The notes below the pieces were generated by a model. It saw only the letters and a program-made list of their open reading frames with translations. It had not been told where the DNA came from and searched no databases. Positions 32,136 to 41,009 of a DNA stretch of 64,000 nt are shown here, piece after piece (position 1 is the first letter of the stretch; every line of letters starts with the position of its first letter). This DNA is from Leucobacter chinensis (GTDB lineage Bacteria; Actinomycetota; Actinomycetes; Actinomycetales; Microbacteriaceae), in the NCBI RefSeq assembly GCF_019049105.1, contig NZ_JAHQZR010000006.1:352829-416828 (forward strand), in the 5' to 3' direction. The translations under genes were made by a program, and so were the position numbers.

Positions 32136-32141
32136 TACAAT
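32136..32141 (+). promoter_or_regulatory. Leaderless -10 (TACAAT) of ftsY
   Basis: TACAAT, one base from consensus TATAAT, lies 6 bases before ATG 32148. Confidence 0.7.
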
Positions 32142-32147
32142 GAGGGC

Positions 32148-33044
32148 ATGAGTCAAGAGAAGTCGTGGTCGTTCGGCAGTGCCTTTCGTAACCTGTTCGG
32201 TGGTGGGACGCCCAAAGATGTTCCGCAGCCCATCACCGATGAAACCTGGGACGACATTGAGACGGCGCTTATTACCGCCGACTTTGGCCCCGAAATCGCT
32301 GAGGGCATTATTGACGACCTGCGTGCTGACGCCAAACGTCTGCACATCGACGACGCACGAGAACTCCGCAGCGTGATGCGTGACGCGATCGAAGAGCGCC
32401 TCGCAAAGTTTGACCCGACGCTCTCGCTCAAGAATCGCCCCGCGGTTATTCTCGTGGTGGGCGTCAACGGAGTGGGCAAGACGACGACCATCGGCAAGGT
32501 CGCGAACTACCTGCGCTCGTTCGATAAGCGTGTGATCTTGGGAGCTGCCGACACGTTCCGTGCTGCGGCTGTTGAGCAACTGGGCACCTGGGCCGAGCGC
32601 TCTGGCGCCGACATCGTGAAGCCTGAGCAGCAGGGGCAAGACCCCGCATCGGTCGCGTTCCAGACGGTGCAGCGAGCCATCGAGGGCAACTACGATGTTG
32701 CGATCATCGACACGGCAGGTCGTCTGCAGACGAAATCAGGGCTTATGGATGAGCTCGGCAAGATTCGCCGGGTCATCGAGAAGCAGGCAGACATCGCCGA
32801 GGTGCTCCTCGTGCTCGACGCGACCACCGGTCAAAACGGTCTCGCTCAGGCCGAGGCGTTTCTCGAGGTCGCTGGCGTGACTGGTCTGGTATTGACGAAG
32901 CTTGACGGCAGCGCCCGCGGTGGCTTCGTACTGGCCGTGCAGCAGGAGACGGGCCTGCCCATCAAGCTGGTGGGTCAGGGAGAGGGCATGGGTGACCTGA
33001 CCGGCTTCACTCCGCACGTCTTCGCGGCGCAGCTCGTCGGCTAG
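32148..33044 (+). CDS. ftsY: Signal recognition particle receptor FtsY
   Basis: SRP GTPase that docks ribosome-SRP complexes at the membrane translocon. 298 aa, a short form with almost no acidic A domain before the N domain. GTPase motifs: G1 GVNGVGKTTTIGK near residue 105, DTFRAAA, DTAGRLQ, TKLDGSARGG and GQGEGMGDL. Leaderless-type -10 six bases before the ATG. Separated from smc by the tetR gene, whereas smc-ftsY are often adjacent. Confidence 0.97.
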   Translation: MSQEKSWSFGSAFRNLFGGGTPKDVPQPITDETWDDIETALITADFGPEIAEGIIDDLRADAKRLHIDDARELRSVMRDAIEERLAKFDPTLSLKNRPAVILVVGVNGVGKTTTIGKVANYLRSFDKRVILGAADTFRAAAVEQLGTWAERSGADIVKPEQQGQDPASVAFQTVQRAIEGNYDVAIIDTAGRLQTKSGLMDELGKIRRVIEKQADIAEVLLVLDATTGQNGLAQAEAFLEVAGVTGLVLTKLDGSARGGFVLAVQQETGLPIKLVGQGEGMGDLTGFTPHVFAAQLVG

Positions 33045-33143
33045 CGACACGCCCGGCCGTTGCTCGCGAGGCCCCTGCTGGAGCTGGTTTTGCCGAAACC
33101 TCCCACGCTTCGGTGGCCAGTCGGGGTCGAAATGGGGGCTTTG

Positions 33144-33158
33144 GCTAATAAGCTTAGC
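33144..33158. promoter_or_regulatory. Short palindrome GCTAA-N5-TTAGC upstream of the acyl-CoA dehydrogenase gene
   Basis: Small perfect inverted repeat in the 251-base gap between ftsY and the 3-hydroxyacyl-CoA dehydrogenase gene. A related word (CTGGCTAAAA) recurs about 40 bases downstream. It could be an operator of the downstream gene. Confidence 0.35.
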
Positions 33159-33295
33159 TTTTGGCGAACCCGCGTGACTTTCTGGCTAAAAGAGAGTAAA
33201 CCTAAGAGGTGAAGCGGGAAAGGCCCGTCACAACGGAGTCCCGCGAAAGGCGCCCGGAATTCAAGGGTGCACACCTTCGAAAGGGGATCCCTACT

Positions 33296-34144
33296 ATGCA
33301 ACACCTCACAGTGCTTGGTACCGGCGTGCTTGGCTCGCAGATTATCTTTCAGGCGGCCTATTCAGGCAAAGACGTCGTGGCCTACGACATCTCTGACGAG
33401 ATTCTCGCGAAGCTGCCCGAGCGTTGGGAATACCTGAAGCCGCTCTACCTCCGCGATCTTCCCGACGCCACCACTGAAAAGCTCGACGCTGCCGTCGCTC
33501 GCATTCGCGCTTCATCAGACCTGGGCGACGCGCTCAAAGACGCAGACATCGTAATTGAGGCCGTTCCCGAGCGCCTCGACATCAAGCAGCAGACGTGGGA
33601 GAAGGTCGGCGAACTCGCTCCCGAAAAGACCATTTTCTGCACCAACTCTTCGACTCTCTTGCCGAGTGACATCGCCAAGTTCACCGGTCGCCCCGCACAG
33701 TTTCTTGCGCTGCACTTCGCCAACGAGGTATGGATCAACAACACGGGCGAGGTCATGGGCCACGCCGATACCGACCCCAAGGCATTCGAAGCCGTCGCGG
33801 TATTCGCTGAAGAGATCGGCATGGTGCCGATCCGCATTCATAAGGAACAGCCGGGCTACGTGCTCAACTCGCTCCTCGTTCCGTTCTTGAGCGCTGCCGG
33901 CCAGCTGCTCGTGCGTGGTGTTGCAACCCCCGAAGACATCGACAATACGTGGAAGATCGCAACGAAGTCACCCCTCGGCCCCTTCGAGATTTATGACGTC
34001 GTCGGCATGATGACTCCCTACATGCTGAACAAAGACAGCGACAACCCCGTCATGCGCGAATTCGCTGAGATGATCAAGCGCGATTACATCGACAAGGGCT
34101 ACCTTGGTAAGGGTTCCGGTCGCGGGTTCTACACCTACGAGTAG
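33296..34144 (+). CDS. 3-hydroxyacyl-CoA dehydrogenase (3-hydroxybutyryl-CoA type)
   Basis: 282 aa, the length of short mono-functional enzymes. NAD-binding GTGVLGSQI at the N terminus, ADIVIEAVPERLDIK, the catalytic FLALHFANEVWIN (His/Glu) and a C-terminal domain with PLGPFEIYDVVGM; closes in GKGSGRGFYTYE. Oxidises 3-hydroxyacyl-CoA to 3-ketoacyl-CoA in fatty-acid or butyrate metabolism. ATG 33296 has AAAGGGGA upstream; an in-frame ATG 29 codons earlier lies in non-conserved sequence. Single gene with its own terminator. Confidence 0.92.
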   Translation: MQHLTVLGTGVLGSQIIFQAAYSGKDVVAYDISDEILAKLPERWEYLKPLYLRDLPDATTEKLDAAVARIRASSDLGDALKDADIVIEAVPERLDIKQQTWEKVGELAPEKTIFCTNSSTLLPSDIAKFTGRPAQFLALHFANEVWINNTGEVMGHADTDPKAFEAVAVFAEEIGMVPIRIHKEQPGYVLNSLLVPFLSAAGQLLVRGVATPEDIDNTWKIATKSPLGPFEIYDVVGMMTPYMLNKDSDNPVMREFAEMIKRDYIDKGYLGKGSGRGFYTYE

Positions 34145-34159
34145 TCACTCACCGTAACG

Positions 34160-34196
34160 AAACAGCCCCGGCGCACACTGCTCGCCGGGGCTGTTT
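34160..34196 (+). terminator. Terminator after the 3-hydroxyacyl-CoA dehydrogenase gene
   Basis: 14-bp perfect GC-rich stem (34160-34173 with 34183-34196), 9-base loop, right arm ends in TTT. Confidence 0.85.
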
Positions 34197-34229
34197 GCGT
34201 TTGCGGCAACCGAAGCGCCCGACCTCGGG

Positions 34230-34235
34230 TAGAAT
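34230..34235 (+). promoter_or_regulatory. ffh -10 (TAGAAT)
   Basis: TAGAAT ends 10 bases before ATG 34246, so the leader would be only a few bases long. Confidence 0.55.
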
Positions 34236-34245
34236 CGAGACCATC

Positions 34246-35829
34246 ATGGCTACTTTTGGAAACCTGTCACAGCGGCTGACCGATACGTTTAAAAACCTTC
34301 GCACGAAGGGAAAGCTCTCGGCGAGTGACGTTGACGGTACCGTTCGCGAGATTCGACGCGCGCTGCTCGAGGCTGACGTCGCGCTCGACGTGGTGAAGAG
34401 CTTCACCCAGAAGGTACGCGAACGTGCGCTCAGTGACGAGGTCAACCGTGCGCTGAACCCCGCCCAGCAGGTTGTTCAGATCGTGAACGAAGAGCTCATC
34501 GAGATTCTCGGTGGCGAGCAGCGCAGGCTGCAGTTCGCGAAGAACCCACCAACCATCATCATGCTTGCGGGCCTGCAGGGTGCCGGTAAGACGACGCTCG
34601 CGGGCAAGCTCGCCAAGTGGCTTAAGGGGCAGGGACACCAGCCGCTGCTCGTCGCCTGTGACCTGCAGCGCCCGAACGCCGTGACCCAGCTCAAGGTTGT
34701 TGGTGAACAGGCAGGCGCTGCCGTGTACGCGCCGCACCCGGGCAACACCGGGGTAGAGACCGACGAGATTGTTGGCAACCCCGTCAAGGTCGCCAAAGAG
34801 GGCGTTGAAGAAGCCAAACGTAAGCAGCACGACTTCGTGATCATCGATACCGCCGGCCGCCTCGGCGTCGACGAGGTGCTCATGCAGCAGGCCGGCGATA
34901 TTCGCCGCGCGACGAACCCCGACGAGGTGCTCTTCGTCATCGACGCGATGATCGGTCAAGACGCCGTGACCACGGCCAACGCCTTCCAGGAGGGCGTTGA
35001 CTTCACTGGCGTTGTGCTCACGAAGCTCGACGGTGATGCCCGCGGTGGTGCGGCGCTGTCGATCAGGCAGATGACCGGTCGCCCGATCCTCTTCGCCTCA
35101 ACGGGCGAGGGCCTCGACGACTTCGAACAGTTTCACCCAGACCGTATGGCGAGCCGTATTCTCGACCTCGGCGATATTCTCACGCTCATCGAGCAGGCCC
35201 AGCATGCCTTCGACGAAGACGAAGCACGCAAGATGGCCGAGAAGATCCAGAAGGATCAGTTCACACTCGACGACTTCCTGGGGCAGCTGCAGCAGCTTCG
35301 TGGTGCCGGCTCCCTCAAGAAGATGGTCGGCATGCTGCCCGGCATGGGCAAGATGAAAGACCAGCTCGACAACTTCGACGAGCGCGAAATCGTGCACACC
35401 GAGGCCATCATCCAGTCGATGACCAAGGCCGAGCGCGACAACCCGAAGCTGCTCAACGGCTCACGCCGCCTGCGCATCGCCAAGGGATCGGGCCGTACCG
35501 TGACCGAGGTGAACCAGCTCGTGCAGCGCTTCGAGCAGGCCGCGAAGATGATGAAGACGGTCGCTAAGGGCGGCGTTCCACAGATTCCAGGCATGGGGCC
35601 CGTTCCCGGCATGGGGGGCATGGGTGGCCGCAAGAAGCAGCAAAAGGGCAAGAAGAAGGGCGCATCGCGCTCGGGTAACCCGGCAAAGCGGGCTCAAGAG
35701 GCGACCCAGAAGCAGACTGGTGCAGTGAGCTCGAGCGGATCAAGCTTCGGCGGTGGCCAGGCGGCCCAGGCGCCGAAGCAGTCTGATCTTGATGACATTC
35801 AGCAAATGTTGAAGGGCACCAAGCGCTAG
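34246..35829 (+). CDS. ffh: Signal recognition particle protein Ffh
   Basis: 527 aa. NG domain with G1 GLQGAGKTTLAGKLAKW near residue 109, DLQRPNAVTQL, DTAGRLGVDE, TKLDGDARGG; then the methionine-rich M domain (KKMVGMLPGMGKMK) that holds the signal peptide and binds 4.5S RNA. A lysine/glycine/serine-rich tail of about 70 residues follows, as in other actinobacteria. ATG 34246 lies just after a TAGAAT -10; upstream in-frame ATG would precede the promoter. Partner of FtsY encoded 1.2 kb upstream. Confidence 0.97.
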   Translation: MATFGNLSQRLTDTFKNLRTKGKLSASDVDGTVREIRRALLEADVALDVVKSFTQKVRERALSDEVNRALNPAQQVVQIVNEELIEILGGEQRRLQFAKNPPTIIMLAGLQGAGKTTLAGKLAKWLKGQGHQPLLVACDLQRPNAVTQLKVVGEQAGAAVYAPHPGNTGVETDEIVGNPVKVAKEGVEEAKRKQHDFVIIDTAGRLGVDEVLMQQAGDIRRATNPDEVLFVIDAMIGQDAVTTANAFQEGVDFTGVVLTKLDGDARGGAALSIRQMTGRPILFASTGEGLDDFEQFHPDRMASRILDLGDILTLIEQAQHAFDEDEARKMAEKIQKDQFTLDDFLGQLQQLRGAGSLKKMVGMLPGMGKMKDQLDNFDEREIVHTEAIIQSMTKAERDNPKLLNGSRRLRIAKGSGRTVTEVNQLVQRFEQAAKMMKTVAKGGVPQIPGMGPVPGMGGMGGRKKQQKGKKKGASRSGNPAKRAQEATQKQTGAVSSSGSSFGGGQAAQAPKQSDLDDIQQMLKGTKR

Positions 35830-35882
35830 CCACGTGCCCACCATGTGAGTAGAGCGCGCGCGAGCGCGAGAAAGAGGCGCAC

Positions 35883-37178
35883 ATGACGAACTGGTACAGG
35901 GTAGGGCGTGACATGCTCGCTCGCGATATCTGGACTGAGGTTCCGCTCGATTGGAGTGAGCCCGACGGTGAGCAGATTCGCATTTTTGCTCGCGAGTTCG
36001 CCGACCCCGCGAGGCTGCAGGCGGGACTCGATGACGTTCCGACGATTGTCTACCTTCAGGGTGGGCCCGGTGGCAAGGGTGCTCGGCCACTCGCCCGTGA
36101 TCCGTTTCTCACGGCCGCGCTCAAACGATTTCGTGTTGTGCTGCCAGACCAGCGCGGCACGGGGCGCTCGACCCCTGCCTTAGGCAGCGAATATGCGAAG
36201 CTTGACGCTGAGGCCGCAGCAAAGCGTCTTTCGCTCATGCGGGCTGACTCGATCATTCAAGACTTCGAGGCGCTGCGCAAGCAACACTTCGGTGGCAAAC
36301 CATGGTGGACCATGGGGCAGAGCTACGGCGGCTTCTTGACCCTGCACTACCTCTCGGTCGCGCCAGAGGCTGTCGTCGCGAGTGCGATCACGGGTGGGCT
36401 GCCCAGTATCGATGCCGACCCCGATGAGGTGTACCGCCGAACCTTCCCTCGTACGCTCGCCAAAAACGAGCAGTTCTTTGCCCGTTTCCCGCACCTGCAG
36501 GCCCGCGTCGACCGCATTGCCGACCTGCTTGAGCGCGACGAGGTGCTCATGCCGGGCGGTGACCGTCTCACCGTCGAGCGTTTTCAGACCCTCGGGCAGA
36601 GCTTCGGCGTCGAGATCGGCTTCGACCGCGTGCACTGGTTGCTCGACGAGGCGTTCGCAGACGAGGCCGAAACGGTGCTCAGCGAAACCTTCGTGAACGA
36701 GGTGTTCATCGCGACAGGTTACGCCTCGAACCCGCTCTACATGGTGCTGCAAGAGAGCATCTACGGTGCTGGCCCCACGAACTGGTCGGCCGAGCGCGAG
36801 CGCGCCCTGCACCCTGAGTTCGACCCCGCCGCGAGACCGCTTCGCTTTACCGGAGAGATGACGTTCCCGTGGATGGCAGAGCAGTTCGCCGAGTTGCACC
36901 CCTTCGCTGAAGGCTGGCGTCTGCTCGCAAGCCGGGCCTGGCCCATCGAGCTCTACGACCACGAACGCCTCGCTGAGAACGAGGTGCCCATCGAGGCCGC
37001 CGTGTACTACGACGATATGTTCGTCGACGCCCAGCTCTCGCTCGACACCGCAAGCCGCGTCAAGAACCTGCACGCCTGGGTGACGAACGAGTACGAGCAT
37101 GACGGCGTGCGCATGGGCGACGTCGTTGAGCGGCTTTTCACGGCTCTCGAGATGCGCCTCGCCTCTCGCGGCTTTTAG
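35883..37178 (+). CDS. Alpha/beta hydrolase, S33 proline iminopeptidase-like
   Basis: 431 aa, cytoplasmic. YLQGGPGGKG forms the oxyanion-hole region near residue 58; nucleophile elbow GQSYGG gives Ser147; a late NEYEHDG offers the histidine. The long cap insertion and length match S33 peptidases that release N-terminal proline from short peptides. GAGG lies before the ATG. Single gene 53 bases after ffh. Confidence 0.9.
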   Translation: MTNWYRVGRDMLARDIWTEVPLDWSEPDGEQIRIFAREFADPARLQAGLDDVPTIVYLQGGPGGKGARPLARDPFLTAALKRFRVVLPDQRGTGRSTPALGSEYAKLDAEAAAKRLSLMRADSIIQDFEALRKQHFGGKPWWTMGQSYGGFLTLHYLSVAPEAVVASAITGGLPSIDADPDEVYRRTFPRTLAKNEQFFARFPHLQARVDRIADLLERDEVLMPGGDRLTVERFQTLGQSFGVEIGFDRVHWLLDEAFADEAETVLSETFVNEVFIATGYASNPLYMVLQESIYGAGPTNWSAERERALHPEFDPAARPLRFTGEMTFPWMAEQFAELHPFAEGWRLLASRAWPIELYDHERLAENEVPIEAAVYYDDMFVDAQLSLDTASRVKNLHAWVTNEYEHDGVRMGDVVERLFTALEMRLASRGF

Positions 37179-37246
37179 TGCGACGTATGCGCGCCCCGAG
37201 TTGCTGCGCGCAGCCCGTGTCCCGCTACGTGCTTCGCCCAGCAACC

Positions 37247-37309
37247 ATTGCATGATTTTAGAGCGATTTTGGCCTCAAAACCTGCTTTTGGGGCTTAAGA
37301 TCAGGCAAT
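37247..37309. repeat. Imperfect long inverted repeat (element C)
   Basis: Outer arms 37247-37260 and 37296-37309 pair with one mismatch and one wobble; an inner stem 37273-37280 with 37286-37293 has a 5-base loop. The layout (outer stem, inner stem of CTCRAAA type) resembles element A at 3456-3515. Confidence 0.6.
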
Positions 37310-37352
37310 AGTTAGCCGCGGGCACGAGCACTGGCACGGGCAAAGGTGCGGG

Positions 37353-37408
37353 CGTGGATCGGCGAGAGCTAGTCTCGGGGCGCGGGCCGGCTGCGGCCCA
37401 GATCCACG
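37353..37408. other. Three-way-junction-like palindromic element
   Basis: Outer stem of 8 bp (37353-37360 with 37401-37408) encloses two hairpins: 5 bp (37363-37367 with 37373-37377, loop GCTAG) and 6 bp (37384-37389 with 37394-37399, loop GCTG). All pairs are Watson-Crick. It may be a structured RNA in a leader or a DNA cruciform; strand and function are unknown. Confidence 0.5.
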
Positions 37409-37564
37409 AATTCTGTGCGTGTAGCGTCACGATCGCGTGGCGGTGCTCATGAAAACCCCTGGTCACGCAATACATTGCTTTTTGGTGCTGTTGTGTGCCA
37501 AAATTGACGAGGCTTGCGCGACTACCGCGCCTTGTCTCAAGACATCAAGATTTTGGAGAAATTC

Positions 37565-38011
37565 ATGGCTGTAAAGATTCGCCTGAAGCGCATGGGCAAG
37601 ATCCGTGCACCGCACTACCGCGTTGTTGTCGCTGACTCACGCACCAAGCGTGACGGCCGCGCGATCGAAGAGATCGGTCAGTACCACCCGACCGAGAACC
37701 CCTCGGTCATCAAGATCGACTCAGAGCGTGCACAGTACTGGCTCTCGGTTGGCGCACAGCCTACCGAGCAGGTAGCTGCTCTGCTCAAGCTCACGGGCGA
37801 CTGGGCAAAGTTCACCGGCGAGGGTGACACCGAGTCGAAGGTACAGGTTGCTGGCGACAAGGAAGAGTTCGTCGCTGACACCTCGAAGAAGTCGGTTATC
37901 AAGCCAAAGGCTGAGAAGCCTGCCGAGGCTCCCGCTGAAGAGGCTCCTGCCGCTGAGGCCGCAGCTGAAGAAGCACCTGCCGCTGAGGCAGCTGAAGAGA
38001 GCGCAGAGTAG
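37565..38011 (+). CDS. rpsP: 30S ribosomal protein S16
   Basis: 148 aa. The first about 85 residues are a standard S16 ([20 protein letters not shown]). The rest is an acidic Ala/Glu/Pro-rich extension with imperfect AEEAPAAEA repeats, common in actinobacterial S16 and probably disordered. ATG 37565 follows GGAGAA; a longer frame is non-conserved. First gene of the rpsP-KH-rimM-trmD operon. Confidence 0.97.
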   Translation: MAVKIRLKRMGKIRAPHYRVVVADSRTKRDGRAIEEIGQYHPTENPSVIKIDSERAQYWLSVGAQPTEQVAALLKLTGDWAKFTGEGDTESKVQVAGDKEEFVADTSKKSVIKPKAEKPAEAPAEEAPAAEAAAEEAPAAEAAEESAE

Positions 38012-38013
38012 TC

Positions 38014-38277
38014 TTGTCGGCGGTTCAGACCGATGCGGTGCTTGAGCACCTGATTCAGGGAATCGTTGATCACCCTGCAGATGTCAAGATCAGCACCCGT
38101 GAGACCGCTCGTGGCGACATTCTCGAGGTTCGTGTGAACCCCGAAGATCTCGGCCGGGTCATTGGTCGAAGCGGCCGCACCGCGCAGTCACTGCGCACCG
38201 TTGTTGGTGCGCTCGTGCAAGATCGCCGCGTGCGCATCGACGTTGTTGACACTGATAACGAAGATTCCGTTGGCTGA
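38014..38277 (+). CDS. KH-domain RNA-binding protein (KhpA family)
   Basis: 87 aa, single KH domain; RNA-binding GxxG loop is VIGRSGRTAQSLRTVV. KhpA proteins bind diverse RNAs and influence cell division and length in Gram-positives. Begins with TTG 2 bases after the rpsP stop and overlaps the start of rimM by 8 bases, so translation is coupled in this operon. Confidence 0.92.
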   Translation: MSAVQTDAVLEHLIQGIVDHPADVKISTRETARGDILEVRVNPEDLGRVIGRSGRTAQSLRTVVGALVQDRRVRIDVVDTDNEDSVG

Positions 38278-38881
38278 TCCGCGTTCACGTCAAGAGGCTC
38301 CCCGACCCGATCTGGGTTCGGGGGGCCTTCGTGTCGGTCGACTCTCGAAGCCACACGGGCTCAAAGGCGGCGTCAAGCTCGAACTGTTCACCGATAACCC
38401 AGAGCTGCGTTTCGTGCCGGGGGCGGTGTTTCACTTGCAGGTGCCCGAAGAGTCTCCCTGGTTCGCAAAGACCATCACGATGCGCGAGCTGCGTTGGTAC
38501 AACGACATGCCCGTCGGCTTCTTCGCAGAGCTTCCCGACCGCACCGCGGTCGAGGGCGCAGTGCGGGCGATTTTGTGGATCGATGAGGCCGCGGTTGAAG
38601 CTGGTAGCGAAGACAACGCCTGGTACGACCAGCAACTCGTTGGCATGGCGGTCAAACGCGATGGCGAGGTCATCGGCGAGGTTCGTGAGGTTCAGCACAT
38701 GCCTGCCCACGACCTGCTGCTCGTGAAAACGACCGCGGGTGCTTCGGTGCTCGTGCCGTTCGTTGAAGCAATCGTTCCCGATGTCGATGTCGAGGCTCGC
38801 GTTGTGACGGTGACGCCGCCGCTCGGGCTCTTTGAAGAGCTGCCTGAGCAAGAAGCTGATGTCGAGGGGCCTACCTCATGA
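38270..38881 (+). CDS. rimM: Ribosome maturation factor RimM
   Basis: 203 aa from TTG 38270 ([15 protein letters not shown]). RimM N domain [26 protein letters not shown] and PRC-barrel C domain ([28 protein letters not shown]). Binds S19 and helps assemble the 30S head. Its start lies inside the KH gene and its stop overlaps the trmD ATG (ATGA), so it is translated by coupling on both sides. Confidence 0.93.
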   Translation: MADPRSRQEAPRPDLGSGGLRVGRLSKPHGLKGGVKLELFTDNPELRFVPGAVFHLQVPEESPWFAKTITMRELRWYNDMPVGFFAELPDRTAVEGAVRAILWIDEAAVEAGSEDNAWYDQQLVGMAVKRDGEVIGEVREVQHMPAHDLLLVKTTAGASVLVPFVEAIVPDVDVEARVVTVTPPLGLFEELPEQEADVEGPTS

Positions 38882-39570
38882 GAATTGATGCGGTCAGCAT
38901 CTTTCCTGAATACTTTGACGTGCTCGGCATCTCCTTGCTCGGCAAAGCGAGCGAGCGCGGCATCATTACCTTTGAAGCTCACAATCTTCGTGACGTGACG
39001 ACCGACCGCCACCACACGGTCGATGGTAAGCCGGCCGGCGGTGGTGCAGGCATGGTGATGCAGGCAGAGCCGTGGGCGCTCACGCTTGACCCGCTCATCG
39101 AAAAGAGCGATGATCCGCTCATCATTTTCCCGTCGCCAGCGGGCGACGTGTTTACGCAGGCGATGGCTCGAGAGCTCGCACGCGAAGACCACCTTATTTT
39201 TGGCTGCGGCCGATATGAGGGCATCGATCAGCGTGTCTTCGATGAGTATGGAGAGCGTGCACGGGTTCGTCTCGTGAGCATCGGCGACTACGTGCTCAAC
39301 GGGGGAGAGGTGGCCTCGATCGCGATGATTGAGGCGATCGCCAGGCTCATCCCGGGCGTCGTGGGAAACCCCGAGAGTCTCGTCGAAGAGTCGCACGAGA
39401 GCGGTCTGCTTGAGTACCCGAGCTATACGGCGCCTGCCGAGTGGCGGGGGCGCGAGATTCCGCCAGTGCTCTTGAGCGGTGACCACGCGAAGGTGGCTGC
39501 ATGGCGTCACGAGCAGCAAATTGAGCGCACGAAGCGTGTGCGGCCCGACCTGCTGAGCGACGACGAATAG
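38878..39570 (+). CDS. trmD: tRNA (guanine-N1-)-methyltransferase TrmD
   Basis: 230 aa SPOUT-class enzyme that methylates G37 of tRNAs to prevent frameshifting. Begins [16 protein letters not shown]; trefoil-knot SAM site: [13 protein letters not shown], then [20 protein letters not shown] and [11 protein letters not shown] overlaps the rimM stop by 4 bases. Last gene of the rpsP operon; rplS follows after 158 bases with its own promoter. Confidence 0.97.
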   Translation: MRIDAVSIFPEYFDVLGISLLGKASERGIITFEAHNLRDVTTDRHHTVDGKPAGGGAGMVMQAEPWALTLDPLIEKSDDPLIIFPSPAGDVFTQAMARELAREDHLIFGCGRYEGIDQRVFDEYGERARVRLVSIGDYVLNGGEVASIAMIEAIARLIPGVVGNPESLVEESHESGLLEYPSYTAPAEWRGREIPPVLLSGDHAKVAAWRHEQQIERTKRVRPDLLSDDE

Positions 39571-39608
39571 ACTGCCGCGTCGGCTGGCGTGGGAGCCTCC
39601 GAGTGTGG

Positions 39609-39614
39609 CATAAT
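39609..39614 (+). promoter_or_regulatory. Putative rplS promoter -10 (CATAAT)
   Basis: GTGGCATAAT between trmD and rplS, about 115 bases before the rplS ATG, leaves a leader that can fold. The -35 is poor. Confidence 0.45.
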
Positions 39615-39639
39615 AGGCGTTTGTGTCATGGTGCACGCT

Positions 39640-39720
39640 GCCGCAAGGGTTTGCACAACGCATGACGCCAAATACTTTTTCACTTTAATCACAGCGTTTC
39701 GACTTGCGGCGGGCGCAGAG
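39640..39720 (+). promoter_or_regulatory. Possible structured leader of rplS
   Basis: GCCGCAAG (39640-39647) pairs perfectly with CTTGCGGC (39713-39720), closing the leader just before the rplS ribosome binding region. It could be a ribosomal-protein autoregulatory leader; the inner sequence is AT-rich and unpaired by eye. Confidence 0.35.
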
Positions 39721-39728
39721 AGATACAG

Positions 39729-40076
39729 ATGCAGAAGCTTGACTTCATTGATGCAGCATCGCTGAAGAGCGACATTCCCGAGTTCCGTGCTGGCGACACC
39801 GTCAAGGTGCACGTCAACATTGTCGAGGGTAACCGTTCACGTGTGCAGGTCTTCCAGGGCCTCGTTATCGGCCGTCAGGGCGATGGCGTTCGCGAGACCT
39901 TCACCGTTCGCAAGATCAGCTTTCAGGTAGGCGTCGAGCGTACGTTCCCCGTTCACTCACCCGCGATCGACAAGATCGAGGTTGTGAGCCGTGGTGACGT
40001 GCGTCGTGCGAAGCTCTACTACCTCCGCGGTCTCACCGGTAAGAAGGCGAAGATCAAAGAGAAGCGCGAAAACTAA
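39729..40076 (+). CDS. rplS: 50S ribosomal protein L19
   Basis: 115 aa, full-length. [31 protein letters not shown] is the L19 signature; the C-terminal [20 protein letters not shown] is typical. It sits at the subunit interface. AGAG lies before the ATG. Own promoter and terminator, though it follows trmD. Confidence 0.98.
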   Translation: MQKLDFIDAASLKSDIPEFRAGDTVKVHVNIVEGNRSRVQVFQGLVIGRQGDGVRETFTVRKISFQVGVERTFPVHSPAIDKIEVVSRGDVRRAKLYYLRGLTGKKAKIKEKREN

Positions 40077-40090
40077 GCGCTACAGCATGA

Positions 40091-40127
40091 ATGGGCTCCG
40101 GGATTTTCTCGGGGCCCATTTTGTTTG
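40091..40127 (+). terminator. rplS terminator
   Basis: Stem 40091-40100 with 40110-40119 (10 bp, one wobble), 9-base loop, followed by TTTTGTTT. Begins 14 bases after the rplS stop. Confidence 0.85.
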
Positions 40128-40191
40128 TCTCAAACGTATGCGGGCTGGCCAACCCGAGAATATTCAGAGCAAACCGAGACCGGGCGGCGAG

Positions 40192-40197
40192 TAAGCT
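40192..40197 (+). promoter_or_regulatory. lepB -10 (TAAGCT)
   Basis: TAAGCT lies only 3 bases before an in-frame GTG at 40201 and 30 bases before ATG 40228; transcription would start within the GTG region, favouring the ATG. Confidence 0.45.
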
Positions 40198-40227
40198 CGG
40201 GTGGGTACAGAGAAAGACGAGGCAAGA

Positions 40228-41007
40228 ATGGCACAGCGCGCAGAAGAAACGATCTCTGGCACCGCGAAGGTGTTCAGGTTCTTTCGAGATCTTCTCGTCA
40301 TCGTCATTATCGCCTTCGTCGCCTCATACGCGCTCAAGACGTTCTTGGTTCGCGCCTTCTACATTCCCTCTGGCTCGATGAAAGAGACTCTGCAGGTCAA
40401 TGACCGCATTCTGGTGAACCAGCTCGTGCCGAACGTGCAAAAGGTTGACCGGGGCGACATCGTCGTGTTTCGCGACCCGGGCGGGTGGGTCTACCCACAG
40501 GCGATGCCAGAGGCGAACGGTTTTCAGAAAGTATTGCAGCAGATCGGCCTCGCCGCTGAGGTCACTGACGAGTACGTCGTGAAGCGCGTGATTGGTGTTG
40601 GCGGCGACCACGTCGAGTGCTGCGATATGAACGGCCTCATGATGATTAACGGTGTGCCGATTCGCGAGCCGTACGTGGTCATGCCCGAGGGGGCAACGCG
40701 TGTCTCTGAGATTGATTTTGACGTCACGGTGCCCGAGGGGTCGGTCTGGGTGATGGGCGACAACCGGTATGCCTCGAAAGATTCGCGGTACAACCAAGAC
40801 CAGCCGGGCAAGGGCTTCGTGAGTGAAGACGAGATCGTCGGGCGGGCCTTCCTGCTCAACTGGCCGCTCAACCGCTTCGGGTTGCTCGATAGCTACTCTG
40901 ACGTGTTTGCCGGGCTCGACGATGCGCAACAGAGCGACGGGGAGCCGCAAGAAAGCGGCGATGATGCTCAGCGCAACGAAGACGACGAAAAGCCCAAGGA
41001 GCAGTAG
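40228..41007 (+). CDS. lepB: Signal peptidase I
   Basis: Membrane serine-lysine protease (S26) that removes signal peptides. 259 aa from ATG 40228. A membrane helix (LLVIVIIAFVASYALKTFLV) precedes catalytic Ser in YIPSGSMKETL (about residue 50) and Lys in VVKRVIGVGGD (about 118); GDNRYASKDSR is the late conserved box. Acidic C-terminal tail. GTG 40201 would add nine residues but overlaps the likely transcription start. GAGG precedes the ATG. Co-transcribed with rnhB, 2 bases apart. Confidence 0.95.
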   Translation: MAQRAEETISGTAKVFRFFRDLLVIVIIAFVASYALKTFLVRAFYIPSGSMKETLQVNDRILVNQLVPNVQKVDRGDIVVFRDPGGWVYPQAMPEANGFQKVLQQIGLAAEVTDEYVVKRVIGVGGDHVECCDMNGLMMINGVPIREPYVVMPEGATRVSEIDFDVTVPEGSVWVMGDNRYASKDSRYNQDQPGKGFVSEDEIVGRAFLLNWPLNRFGLLDSYSDVFAGLDDAQQSDGEPQESGDDAQRNEDDEKPKEQ

Positions 41008-41009
41008 GG

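Larger units (their letters stand above)
37179..37564. other. Structured intergenic region upstream of rpsP
   Basis: No gene in 386 bases, but two structured elements: an imperfect long inverted repeat (37247-37309) and a three-way-junction-like palindrome (37353-37408). A small perfect palindrome GCAAT-AC-ATTGC lies near 37470. The rpsP operon promoter must lie to the right of these but no consensus pair is clear. Confidence 0.6.
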
